DNA of 64,000 bases from Magicicada septendecula (Eukaryota; Arthropoda; Insecta; Hemiptera; Cicadidae). The notes below the pieces were generated by a model, which searched no databases, was not told the origin of the DNA, and saw nothing but the letters and a program-made list of their open reading frames with translations. Numbering within the stretch: the first letter of the stretch is position 1; each line of letters starts with the position of its first letter. Position numbers and translations under genes: made by a program. The DNA lies in the NCBI GenBank assembly GCA_034769895.1, contig CM068372.1, positions 371,151,258 to 371,215,257 on the forward strand, written 5' to 3'. This document shows positions 44,541 to 56,352 of this stretch, in pieces.

Positions 44541-45539
44541 CTGTTACGGTCTATTTCTTTACCCCCCCTTTATATTAAACTTTTACTTACCTTTTACTTC
44601 ACTCACCCTGACTTACCAAAAACAGAAGATTCCCAAACTTATAGGTCGCCACCAATATTTTTAAACAACAGGACAAATATGGAAACCTTAATACATTTTC
44701 CCATTATTTACTTTGAATTACTTACCAGGTTCGTTTAGGCGAGATTTTCCATACAGGACAGGTTATGTTAAACGGGCGTAATAACTTACTCTACCACATG
44801 TTTTATATTGAAACAAATCTTATTTTATTTACCATATCATATTCCCTTTTTATTCAACAATTAGAAACAAAACTATTTAACTAAAACTCTTGGCATAACT
44901 ACTTTTAATAAGGAACCAGTACTTTAATTAATTATTCCCCTTTTCATTCGCATACACTCTCTCATTCTTTACAATCGCTACATATTTTTTGTTTATCCCC
45001 CTTTTACCAAGTGCTTTACTGTTTTCAAAACTTACTGACCAATGTACTTATTAAAAATTTACTGTACTTAACTTTTATGGCTATTCCACTTAGTCTGCCA
45101 TCTTCACTTGCACTTTCACTTTAACCACACTTACCCTGTCCTAATTACCTTACTTTACGAATTCACTGTGTACCATGTTCACTGTTTCTTTATAATCTTC
45201 TTCATTGGAGTTTCAATATGTTTCGGTAGGTCTAGGCTACTCTTTCCGCTTCGACCTACCGAAATTTCCGAGGCCACTGATATAAAGTTTCACCTACAGA
45301 CGACTGTTATCTGCTACTCTCTGATGCTAATACTAGAGTGACACACTGCATACTGTGATTCACATACACAGACTGCTGCTGGGGCTATTACGTAATACGT
45401 CTGGCTTGGCTGTCTCCAGACATCAACAATAACACTATGTTGCTGGTTACAAGGGGCACCTCACAGGTGAATACTGACAATTACAAAATTTACTGATCTA
45501 ACTTGAAACTATGGTAGCACACAATTCTGTACCGTTACA
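44541..45539 (-). repeat. LTR F' (related to element F LTR)
   Basis: Minus strand start TGTAACGGTACAGAATTG at 45539, preceded by a G-rich purine tract. About 270 bp (45265-45539) are over 90 percent identical to 63290-63566 in LTR F; the remainder is not recognisably alike. It has a U5-type block with splice donor GTAAGT (complement 44720-44725). The lower boundary is approximate. Confidence 0.6.
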
Positions 45540-45900
45540 ATACCCCCCCCAATGAGAGGTTGTATGCCAAACCATACAAACTCTCATTGCCTAAAACCTA
45601 AAAGGATCAGTGAGGATATGGTGCCACAACCCCCCTTAGATTATTTACTAAAATCATGGGTACTTATCCCCCTAAGTCCGGTGACTGTGACCGCACCCAT
45701 CCGACCTTACTGGACTTCTCTGTTCGAGATCCCAACACCATAAAATCAGATAGGCGCCTGCCACAGTAATGCCTGACTCTGGAACATTCAATTAAAAAAT
45801 TAACAAACAGGCCTACCATTATACCATATCCACTACTGATTGGTCTCCACTTAGCCGTACTGGTTCATTAATTGCAAAGTACTGGTTCTTCCTTAAATTT
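45540..45900 (-). mobile_element. 3' module next to LTR F'
   Basis: Contains the PPT-proximal hairpin (45550-45589: CAATGAGAG / CTCTCATTG and TTGTATG / CATACAA) and the core stem (45700-45750: TCTGATTTTA / TAAGGTCGGA, ten pairs with three G-U) around GAGAAGTCCAG. G-U pairs work only if the minus strand is the RNA, agreeing with the element's orientation. Confidence 0.75.
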
Positions 45901-47167
45901 GTAATGTACATATAGCAATACAAGCTTACGGTCTGCTTACATTTATATTGAGTACGTAAAAACCATATATAAGTTATATATTGGTAATTTTACTCCCCTA
46001 GCAAAATATTATTCCCCTCCAAAAGTACAATTAAATTACATTGAATATAAATGGATCATCACCAACTCTATAACTTAACCCTAGCAGATACAATGTTAAC
46101 AGAGCAATATCAGTTTAATGTATCCTAGCCTTAGTACATATGCATTCCATACAAATTAAATAATGTTCCCAGTACAATATTCCCCGTCCAAAATAACACA
46201 TTGCTTATACAAACATTTTTAATTATTTTTACCCAAAAATTTCCTTCAGTTTTCAATTTAAGTAAAGTACATATTTTACTCATTATTTTTTCATCAATTA
46301 TTATTCATTTTACAATTACAGTCAAAATTAAGATCAAAATAAATTTAAATTCATTATTAAAATCCACCTATTCAATTAATTTAATTACCAATTTAATTTA
46401 ATTTAATTCCTCAACTCCTCATTAGATCAATCTCATTTGTTCAAAATAAAAATATTAATTGCATTACAATCAAAACACTACATCATCTCCTTATGTTATT
46501 CATAAAAAATTACCTTCATTTCAACACATCTTGCATTTCTTGTGTTTCATAATAATATTTACTCATAGCACTGATTCATCAAACCACAACATTCTTGTTG
46601 TTGTCAAGTACACCATGACTGTAAACATTGGTCACACAACGTACAACATACCTGTTTACATTAACAGTTGTATGCCAGACTGGTTTTATAAACACTAACT
46701 CAGTCTCAACATTCTGATTACAACACTACTAACACATGTACTTCCTTCAATTTTTTGGTTTCTATAAATCTTTTAGTGCTGACATATTAGTCAATTACTG
46801 TCTGTTACAATTCATATCAAAATTAATTTTGCTTCATTAATAAAATTCACCTTTTTTGAATTACTTTAATTCCACCTCCACTCAAAACAATTTAGCTTTA
46901 GTTGCACTATTTAAAGCACTTTTGATACAGACACACAATGCAAAATAAAATATTGTTATTATTATTACATACTATAAACATTGTTACATAAGCCATGGTA
47001 TACCTTCTACCAATATACCCTGGCACAATACATTTAACACTAATACACATTTATTTACAAATTTTCATGCTTACCACACTCCATTACATAAATCAGCCAA
47101 GTAATTTTACCATGGACTCCAATAATTAAATGTTCATTGAGTATTTCTCAACCCCAGTCATCAAAAA
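45901..47167 (-). other. Noncoding AT-rich interior of element F/F'
   Basis: No ORF with recognisable content; AT-rich. It lies between the 3' module and the ORF region, as in elements A, B and D. Confidence 0.5.
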
Positions 47168-47492
47168 TTAATCTTTTCTGCACATAACATTGTTCAATTT
47201 TATTGATACACAGCATATGGCTATCATTTGTGTTGTGTAATAACCATAAAAATTTGTTTTCTCTATTACACCATAATAATAAGGCATAGGGTTACCCCCC
47301 AGTATTATTTTCTCATAAGTCATGTCGGCATTAGTACTCTTTGTCAAGTCTCCATTGGTATTTATTGTTACAATTACATCATTATCACAATTGTCTGCTA
47401 CTACGAGTACACTAACTCTCTCCACAGGTAAATGTTTATCATCATCAACTACAATATACTCATTGTTAGCTACTGCACCAGGTAAGTCTTTA
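47168..47492 (-). pseudogene. Element F ORF region, C-terminal piece
   Basis: Minus-strand text NNEYIVVDDDKHLP and further residues resemble the C-terminal domain of the A, B and D proteins (NNEYLPC...). It is separated from the rest of the F ORF by insert G and the BEL/Pao element. Fossil. Confidence 0.6.
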
Positions 47493-50223
47493 TTATTGTA
47501 ACGAAACGTGTAACGTGGGAATAATATTGTGTTACAAAATATCTGAAATGTGTTCTTGAAAGAAATAAAATTGTTTGTTCAAAAAAAAAAAAAATGTTTA
47601 AATTAAGAATAATTTTTTTATTTTTATTAATCAATTAATTAAAAACAATTAATTACTTGAGTTTCAAGACGTTCCGAAATGTTTATTACTTAATTCGAAA
47701 GTTTTATAAGCCTTTGTGTATTTGTCAAAGAATTCCAGCCTCTTATAGGATTGTCTCCAATTGCAATCGATTCTTGTTTACTTTCGGTTTGGAGGTTATC
47801 TTCCTTCTGGTGGTGAAATTCTTGTAGCAAATTATGTTTAAATTAATCTAATGTTAAATAGTTATATTTAGAAATGAAGAAAAAACTATTTTAATTGAAA
47901 GGTATTAATTATTTTATTAACAATTGATTATTCGGACTCTTGTCGATTTTTAAATCGATTCTCAGGGTATCTGTTATTACAGATTTTTATATAAAGTACA
48001 AAGGTTCTTTGAACAGCTATTTATGGGAAAAGTCAGAGAAATCGGGCAAAGATTAAAAAGTATAGCATTACAAGATTAATTTTTAAAATTAAAAGTACAT
48101 ATATTCAATTGAAAGTGCAAAAATAAATAAATAGGTTGCGAACCGTCTCGCAGACAAACAGTAGATGGCTGTGTTCAGTTGAGCATTGATGAAACAGCAA
48201 TGGCCGCCGTCGAAGTTGTAGATCGTCACCTCGAAGTTTTTAGTGTCCCAATAAAGATGTTTTCCTGTCGAATTTACGTCCTGGTGTCTGCAAATCTTCC
48301 TTCTGATGTTGGTTTAGTGTCTTTGGTTAAGTTTCAGTGTTGTATTTCGAAAATTAGTGTATTTATAAGTCTGGTTCACTTTTGTCGATCAGGCACTTTT
48401 GATGGTTAAGTTATATTACTGTTTTATTGAGTTTAAAATGTTATTTCACTGTAGTTTTGTGCTATACAATGTTTGTTCGGTGTTGGTAGGTGTTTATGTC
48501 ACTGTGTTGAGGTTGTAAAATGTTTTTTGCTGTCACTCGCGATTTTCACTCTCGGATCATAATATTACTCGCCATTACGGTATTCGAAACTAGGTTAATA
48601 CGTTTTAAATGCTCGTGTCAAGTGTCCCATACAACGTTCAATAATTAACTCTTTTACTTCCTTCACCTCCGACTAAAACCTTAGCCAAAGCAATATTATT
48701 CCTTACATTGTTCGAATTTTATTTTGCATCCTGTGCATGTAATAAAGTTACATTATATAACTGCTTATACTTTGGTTATTATTCAAATTTATTAGCTAGT
48801 TGTTACTTAATTTTATCCTTCAGTTCATTCGGCGTATTTTGATATCAAATAATGCCGTTTTATTAAGTTTTTGATCTAAAATTGGTAATTTTACCTTCAT
48901 TTTGTATATTGTAAATTTTAAAGTCCAGCTTCCTGTTATTATCCAAATTCTGCCATTATCAAGTTATATTTATGATTATTAAATCTCATATTGTAATAAA
49001 AGGTTTATATTCCCTTAATTTCTTGCAATTATATGAATTGGTTAAGTTTTAAAATATTATGTTGGAATATATGATTCCCCACTCCAAAATTTTGAGTTCT
49101 GTCATTTCCATTTTTATTAATAATCCTGGCTATAATTTTACAAAATCTTTCTAAGTTATATTTCTAATTATATGGCTTTGTTTCTGGTTTACCTTATCTA
49201 AATCCCTTCAGTTTAAATGTATTTAAGTACTTAGTTTCTCAGTTTTGATGATGTTTAGTTTTCATCATTTTGCCTAGATTCCTAACAATTATTCCATACA
49301 AATTTTTATATAAACAATACACATTGAGTTAAACCCTCTCTGACTTTTTAACATTGCAATATAAATTAAAAATTTTTTTCTATTAAACAAAATAACAATT
49401 AGTATCTGTTTCAATACTATTAACATACAAGAAATAATTCTAAATAATAGTTGTATTCAACTAATTAGACATTTTTTTTTATACTTAAAGCTTAATACTA
49501 ATACATAACAAATATTATTTAAAAAAGAATGTTTTTCCCTGCTAACATCTTATTTAATTATTAACATTAATACATGTAATAAATATTTTTACAATTAAAG
49601 GATGTTAGTGTTTCTAAACTGTTTAAATGTTCTTATTCCTAATACATTTTTAAAATATCTTATTCTATATAAACAAAACCTTATTTTCTACATTCTTATT
49701 CTCTATTCCTTATACTAAGTTTAATTATTCAGTTTTTAACTGTTTTTAATATGGTTTTTTGGGCAATCGTACCCTGTCACTTTACTTTTTATCCTGTGTC
49801 TGCTTCTGTTTTTATTCATCATTTAATTAAATGTCATTTTAAACAGATTGACAGCTCTATATTAACACATGTATTATATTCCCTCTGTACAAATAATAAG
49901 TCACTCAAAAGTTGTATTTTTTCATCATTTACACAGTTTGTGAATGCCAATAATGAAACATAAGGTTTATTTTTTATAATACACAAATTAGCACTGGTTC
50001 ACTTTACACTCCTTGATTCTATTCTAAATGGTTATTTAGTCTTATTAAAATCAAGAGATCTATTTGTGGGTTACAATGAAGATTTGTTCTTTGGTATTAT
50101 ATTATTGTTTCACCTTGGTCCACTTGCAACTCTTACTCTATACACTTTTAGTCTTATTTCTATTGTACATGTGGGGTTTTTCATGAATACTTTGTTATAC
50201 TTTTTATTATTATTGTTTTTATT

Positions 50224-51917
50224 ACTTCCATATTCCTTAAGGAATGGAAGTATGGTGATGGCAAAAAAAATCGTGTTCGAGATTATTGCAGATTCTGATT
50301 CTACTACACTCAAAACATGAAAAAAAGTCGTTTTCCGAAAAGTGTCTGTGTGTCTGTCTGTGTGTCTGTCTGTCTGTCTGTCTGTCTGTAGATTTTTTTT
50401 CTATGGCAAACGATAACTGCCGCAAATTCAAACAGAATCAAATAATTTTTTGCATGCAGCCCGGTTTTGCAGAGTTCTCGCGACCTATTGTTTTTGGTGA
50501 AGATCGGTTGAGGGAAAGGGGTAGTTTACCTGCAACGGTTTTTTTTTAGCAAGGGAAATTTTGTTTGTTTGGCAAACGATAACAGCCGCAAATTCAAACA
50601 GAATCAAATAATGTTTCGCATACAGCCCTGAATTGTAGAGTTCTCAAGACCTATTGTTTTTGGTGAAGATCGGTTAAGGGAAAGGGGTAGTTTACCTGTA
50701 ACGTTTTATGTTTTAACAAGGGTATTTCCTATGGCAAACGATAACAGCCGCAAATTCAAACAGAATGAAAAGATTATTTGCATACAGCCCTAAATTGTAG
50801 AGTTCTCAATACCTTTTGTTTTTGGTGAAGATCGGTTAAGGGAAAGGGGTAGTTTACCTACAACGTTTTTTTAACAAGGGTATTTTCTATGGCAAACGAT
50901 AACAGCCGCAAATTCAAACAGAATCAAATAATTTTCTGCATACAGCCCTGATTTGTAGAGTACTCAAGACCTATTGTTTTTGGTGAAGATCGGTTGAGGG
51001 GAAGGGGTAGTTTACCAGCAACGTTTTTTATCATGCGTATTTTCTATGGCAAACGACAACTGCCGCAAATTCAAACAGAATCAAATAATTTTTTGCATAC
51101 AGCCCTGATTTGTAGAGTACTCGCGACCTATTGTTTTTGGTGAAGATCGGTTGAGGGGAAGGGGTAGTTTACCTGCAACGGTTTTTTTTATCAAGGGAAA
51201 TTTTTTTTTTTTTGGCAAACGATAACAGCCGCAAATTCAAACAGAATCAAATAATGTTTCGCATACAGCCCTGAATTGTAGATTTCTCAAGACCTATTGT
51301 TTTTGGTGAAGATCGGTTGAGGGAAAGGGGTAGTTTACCTGCAACGTTTTTTTAACAAGGGTATTTTATATGGCAAACGATAACAGCCGCAAATTCAAAC
51401 AGAATCAAATAATGTTTTGCATGCAGTCCTGATTTGTAGAGTACTCAAGACCTATTGTTTTTGGTGAAGATCGGTTAAGGGGAAGGGGTAGTTTACCTGC
51501 AACGTTTTTTTATCAAGCGTATTTTCTATGGCAAACGATAACAGCCGCAAATTCAAACAGAATCAAATAATTTTTTGCATACGTCCCTGAATTGTAGAGG
51601 TCTCAATGACTTTCGATTTTGGTGAAGATCGGTTAAGGGGAAGGGGTAGTTTACCTGCAACCTTATACGTTTTAACAAGAGTAAAGTACTTGAAAATTTA
51701 TTTAAACTTTTTGAAACAATGGTAATTGTTAAAAATAAAATAATTTTGTTGCCAGGCAATAAAATTATAATTTTTTCATTTTAATGTAATATAATATTTT
51801 TCATTTAATACAGCAATAAAAAGGCAGGTAAGACACAGCCTGGCTGTTTGGCTGAAAATGATTTTAAATATAAATCTTAGAATATGGAAGTCATGTATGG
51901 TTCTCCATACCGATATT
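50224..51917 (-). mobile_element. HINE/DINE-1-like element, third copy
   Basis: Minus orientation. 3' hairpin end at 50224 (ACTTCCATATTCCTTAAGG), TGTC/TGTG microsatellite at about 50340-50390, about eight ~160-bp tandem units (50410-51660), then the 5' end near 51890-51915 with GTATGGTTCTCCATAC. Lies immediately beside the fourth copy, same orientation. Confidence 0.8.
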
Positions 51918-53720
51918 ACTTCCATATTCCTTAAGGAATGGAAGTATGGTGATGGCAAAAAAAATCGTGTTCGAGATTATTGCAGATTCTGATTCTACTA
52001 CACTCAAAACATGAAAAAAAGTCGTTTTCCGAAAAGTGTCTGTGTGTGTGTGTGTGTGTGTGTCTGTCTGTGTGTCTGTCTGTCTGTAGATTTTTTTCTA
52101 TGGCAAACGATAACTGCCGCAAATTCAAACAGAATCAAATAATTTTTTGCATACAGCCCTGATTTGTAGAGTACTCGCGACCTATTGTTTTTGGTGAAGA
52201 TCGGTTGAGGGAAAGGGGTAGTTTACCTGCAACGGTTTTTTTTAATCAAGGGAAATTTTTTTTTTTTTGGCAAACGATAACAGCCGCAAATTCAAACAGA
52301 ATCAAATAATTTTTCGCATACAGCCCTGAATTGTAGAGTTCTCAAGACCTATTGTTTTTGGTGAAGATCGGTTAAGGGAAAGGGGTAGTTTACCTGTAAC
52401 GTTTTATGTTTTAACAAGGGTATTTCCTATGGCAAACGATAACAGCCGCAAATTCAAACACAATCAAAAGATTATTTGCATACAGCCCTAAATTGTAGAG
52501 TTCTCAAGACCTATTGTTTTTGGTGAAGATCGGTTAAGGGAAAGGGGTAGTTTACCTACAACTTTTTTTAACAAGGGTATTTTCTATGGCAAACGATAAC
52601 AGCCGCAAGTTCAAACAGAATCAAATAATTTTCTGTATACAGCCCTGATTTGTAGAGTACTCAAGAACTATTGTTTTTGGTGAAGATCGGTTGAGGGGGA
52701 AGGGGTAGTTTACCTGCAACGTTTTTTTTTCTATGGCAAACAATAACTGCCGCAAATTCAAACAGAATCAAATAATTTTTTGCATACATCCCTGAATTGT
52801 AGAGGTCTCAAGGACTTTCGATTTTGGTGAAGATCGGTTAAGGGGAAGAGGTAGTTTACCTGCAACCTTTTACGTTTTAACAAGAGTAAAGTACTTGAAA
52901 ATTTATTTAAACTTTTTGAAACAATGGTAATTGTTGAAAATAAAATAATTTTGTTGCCAGGTAACAAAAATAAAGTCATTTTGATTATAAAATATAAATA
53001 TTTACAAGAAAAGAATTTTCAGTTTTCAAAATTTAAATATATTTTTATAAAACAATGGGTTCTCCATTGAGGTGGGGACTTGACGACAGTGACAGGGCTT
53101 TCCACCAAATTCAGCAGAGTGACAGGTAGGCCCAACTCTGATTGGCTCCTCAGATTTCCCCAGCGTTAGTAGGTTCTATGAAAATATTTTATTTCAAAAA
53201 TGATTTTAAATATAAATCTTAGATATGTTTTATAAATCTCATGTTTTATGTTTTAACATGGGTAATTTTTTATATGACGAACCATAACTGCCGTAAATTC
53301 AAACAGAATCAAATAACTTTTTACATATGTGCCTGAGCTATAGAGAACTCAATGTCTGTTGATTTTGGTGAAGATCGGTTACGGGGAAAGGGCAGTTTAC
53401 CTGAAACATTTTTTGTTGTAACATGAGTAAAGTACTTATTTTTGATAAAGTATCCTGATAAGATCTTAATAATCCACTGTAGAAACGTAGATGAAATATC
53501 TATAAATGAAGAGGCTAGTTGAACGGGCTGGGGGTAATTTTCTATAAATCAAAATTATAGTTGAAGGGGGAGGGGATAATTTTTTTTATATGTGTACTAC
53601 GTTATTGGCAACAAAGAAGTATTTTTTTGTTAAAATTCCTTCCCTGGCTGTTTGGCTGAAAATGATTTTAAATATAAATCTTAGAATATGGAAGTCATGT
53701 ATGGTTCTCCATACCGATAT
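51918..53720 (-). mobile_element. HINE/DINE-1-like element, fourth copy
   Basis: Minus orientation. 3' hairpin end at 51918, TGTG/TGTC microsatellite 52040-52090, about five tandem units plus one diverged unit near 53390, the spacer block at 53040-53230 shared with copies 1 and 2, and the 5' hairpin end near 53700-53718. Joined head-to-tail with copy three. Confidence 0.8.
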
Positions 53721-54251
53721 TTATTTTGGGATATGGGTGTTTTTTACAAGAGCATTCCTTCTTCTTGTGGATGCTGTCTTCTTCTTGTTTCTTCATCGAT
53801 GTCTTCTTTTCTTCTGGCTTCTTAGAATTGTATTTTCTTCATCTTCTTCTGGATGTCATTGGGTTTTTTGGGGTTACTTCTTCATCTACTCTTCTTGTTT
53901 CTTTAAATGCATCACCTTTTATGGTGGATCTTGCCTTGGTCTGGGTTTCTTTTTTATTTATTCCTTACCTTCGTTGTTGGTTTAATAATGTTCTGGGTTG
54001 CTTCCTTATCTACTCCTTACCTTCCTGGGTTATATTTTTTCACCTTGAGTTATTAAACTGGTTTTGATGATTCATCACTAGTAACATTTCTTTTATACGA
54101 ACTTAAACTTTTAATCAATGATTGTACTGCACGGTTGCTCTGAATTAATTCTTTATTATTTTCCTTCCTTCGGATTTAAACATTTTATTTTATTATTTTA
54201 ATGATCAATTCGCCATTCATTTTTATGTGCTTATCTGTCACGCTACATTAT

Positions 54252-54599
54252 TAATAATAATTCTCTCATTATTTAACTCCTTAATTAATCCTTCATAATC
54301 TCTACTTAATCGGAACAACTCAATTACTCTCTCTCGCTCATAATTACTTTCAATACCACACCATTTCATATTCTCAATCCACACAGAGGGCAACACCACT
54401 AAATTATTTAAACACCATCTGGCTTTACCAGGTAAACACAAACAACTTATTTGACATTTTGAAGACCTTTTGTCTTCTACAAAAACTATTGAGGAACTCT
54501 TGTCCTCCAGCAACACTTGTGAAGCCTTTCCTTCACCTATACCATAAGAAAAATTTGCCCTCTGTTCATACTCTACATTTAAACTACCTCTATACTCCC
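54252..54599 (-). pseudogene. Element F ORF region, middle piece
   Basis: Minus-strand text contains SSIVFVEDK, CQISCLCLPGKARWCLNN and SNYERERVIELFRLSRDYEGL, parallel to the middle domain of the A and B proteins (SLCFCVPKRC, then FERDRYGDSK, FEVGRNYTEL). Flanked by insert G on one side and BEL/Pao on the other. Fossil. Confidence 0.7.
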
Positions 54600-55219
54600 T
54601 GGATGATGCGCACCGTGAGGACTAAAATGCTGATTATAATCCATGCACGGTGGACCAAAAAATGGATGGTCCCGGTCCGAGTGGACCGAAACTGATGAAA
54701 AAAGTAATGTTCCACAAGTGTGGACAGGAAGAATTAATTAGTTGGGCCCAAGTGGGCGAAAATTATGTTTCCTGAATTATATTCTGTTAGCTGGTCTTCC
54801 ATGGTGATTGAAGATGATGTGTCGAATGAATTAAAAATTACATTAAGAAATAAAAAGAAGTGGACTGTATACGAATAGTTTAATATTGACTGATTACATT
54901 ACAGCTGTAAAAATTGAAGTAGGCTGGCTAATGCTGCATATGGCAGATTAATACGAATTTATATTAGAATGAAGTTATGGCGCTAGTCGGCCATAACCGA
55001 GAACACAAGTTAATTATGGCGCTAGTTGGCCATAAGCGAGAATGTAAGGGCCTAAAGCCTACATTTAATGTCGACACTAACTTGACAGAGAAAGTTCGGC
55101 GAACCGAACGCCGAGAATACTGAATGTGCACTGGGCAAGGTACAATCACGCGAACGTTGATGCGATATATAAATCAGATTAGCCAACCTAGAAAAATAAA
55201 ATCATCGCGCTACCGTCCA
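54600..55219 (-). repeat. BEL/Pao 3' LTR
   Basis: Bounded by TGGATGATGCGC and GCTACCGTCCA; pairs with 61017-61637. Confidence 0.93.
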
Positions 55220-56352
55220 TAAACTGCCCGTCAAAAATCAAAAAGATTTTTTAATACATTTTTAATAAATTAGAATACATTTACAATTTAATTCAAAATA
55301 GTGCAGTTCTTAGTAACGAGAATCAGCTTCAAGGCTAAGTTGAACCTTGAGTTGAGATTAGATAACGGCAATCGGCCGCTAGTTTAGAGATAAGCATGCA
55401 GATAAGCGACTGTAGACCAAGGTTTGGCAAACAGCTGTTTCATGTACCAATAAGTCTGGTTAACCACTATTACTGACACAAGTGTGCACAGTATGTAACA
55501 TTATAAAACATGAAAGGAAAATACATAATATGCAAGTCATAGAGTTACCTTAATGCTAGCTAAGGTCCGTAGACCTGTACAGAGAGTTCATTACATGAAC
55601 AAAATTGTTGTTGAACATGTTGCAGTTGCATGTTTTATTGTATATTCAGGAGTGCGACATGTATCGACCTAGACATGCTATTCCTGAAGTTTCAGGAATT
55701 TACAATATGTAACAATGTGTGGGCAAGCTAGATGCTGAATGTAGCCCAGATATGACATGTATGTCATAATTTTAAATAAAGAATTATGCATGCTTACCTA
55801 CAAAAATGAATAAAATATGAAGTACAATGTGAATAAATTAGACGAGACAGTTACAGACGGCAGACGCTTACAATAGTTTTTACATCGACACAATTTATGT
55901 GAATACAACAACAATAACTTGAATAATTACAAGATAAATAATTGTAATGTCAAACAACAATAGAATACCGAAATTACAGAAACAATTTAACAATTTAAGA
56001 CATTCCCAAAATAGTACATATTTATCAGAAACCATATAAAGAAATGAATGCATGGTTACTTAACAGCAAAACATGCGAATATTATGCAATAACATTTCAT
56101 AAATAAGACCACCCAAAGACATGCAATACACCCCATAACATCAATGAACATGTGTGACATAGTATGCCACAAAAATTAACATACAATACAAATATTAAGA
56201 CATCACCAGAACTGTAATAATCAGAAGCGTGCCATGACGCAAAGTTGACAAAAAAATATTGTGACAATCTATCACAATTATGTTGACCAAATGGTCGTAA
56301 TAAATAATAAGCCAATGGCGGAATAAAGCCGCATTGCGCTATAACCATAATG
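55220..56352 (-). other. BEL/Pao 3' noncoding interior
   Basis: About 1.1 kb between the pol stop and the 3' LTR with no convincing ORF and no envelope gene. A purine-rich tract next to the LTR is weak (GACGGGCAG on the minus strand). Confidence 0.6.

Larger units (their letters stand above)
47497..54247 (+). mobile_element. Insert G, solo-LTR-like, containing two HINEs
   Basis: Bounded by TGTAACGAAACG and GCTACA with a 4-bp duplication TTAT (47493-47496 and 54248-54251), within the ORF region of element F. Without the HINE pair it is about 3.25 kb and contains no ORF, second LTR or primer site that I can recognise. The start resembles LTR C (TGTAACGTAAC), so a very long solo LTR of a Gypsy element is the best reading. 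Orientation is assumed. Confidence 0.55.

Noticed and set aside
48179-48409. A 76-residue frame in insert G as a possible host gene
   Set aside because: Short, no similarity I recognise, inside a TG...CA-bounded insertion.
53590-54067. Hydrophobic plus-strand frames near the HINE end
   Set aside because: Translate CT-rich low-complexity DNA and part of the HINE; no domain.
55220-56352. Envelope or extra ORF downstream of BEL/Pao pol
   Set aside because: No long frame with signal peptide or transmembrane features; treated as noncoding.
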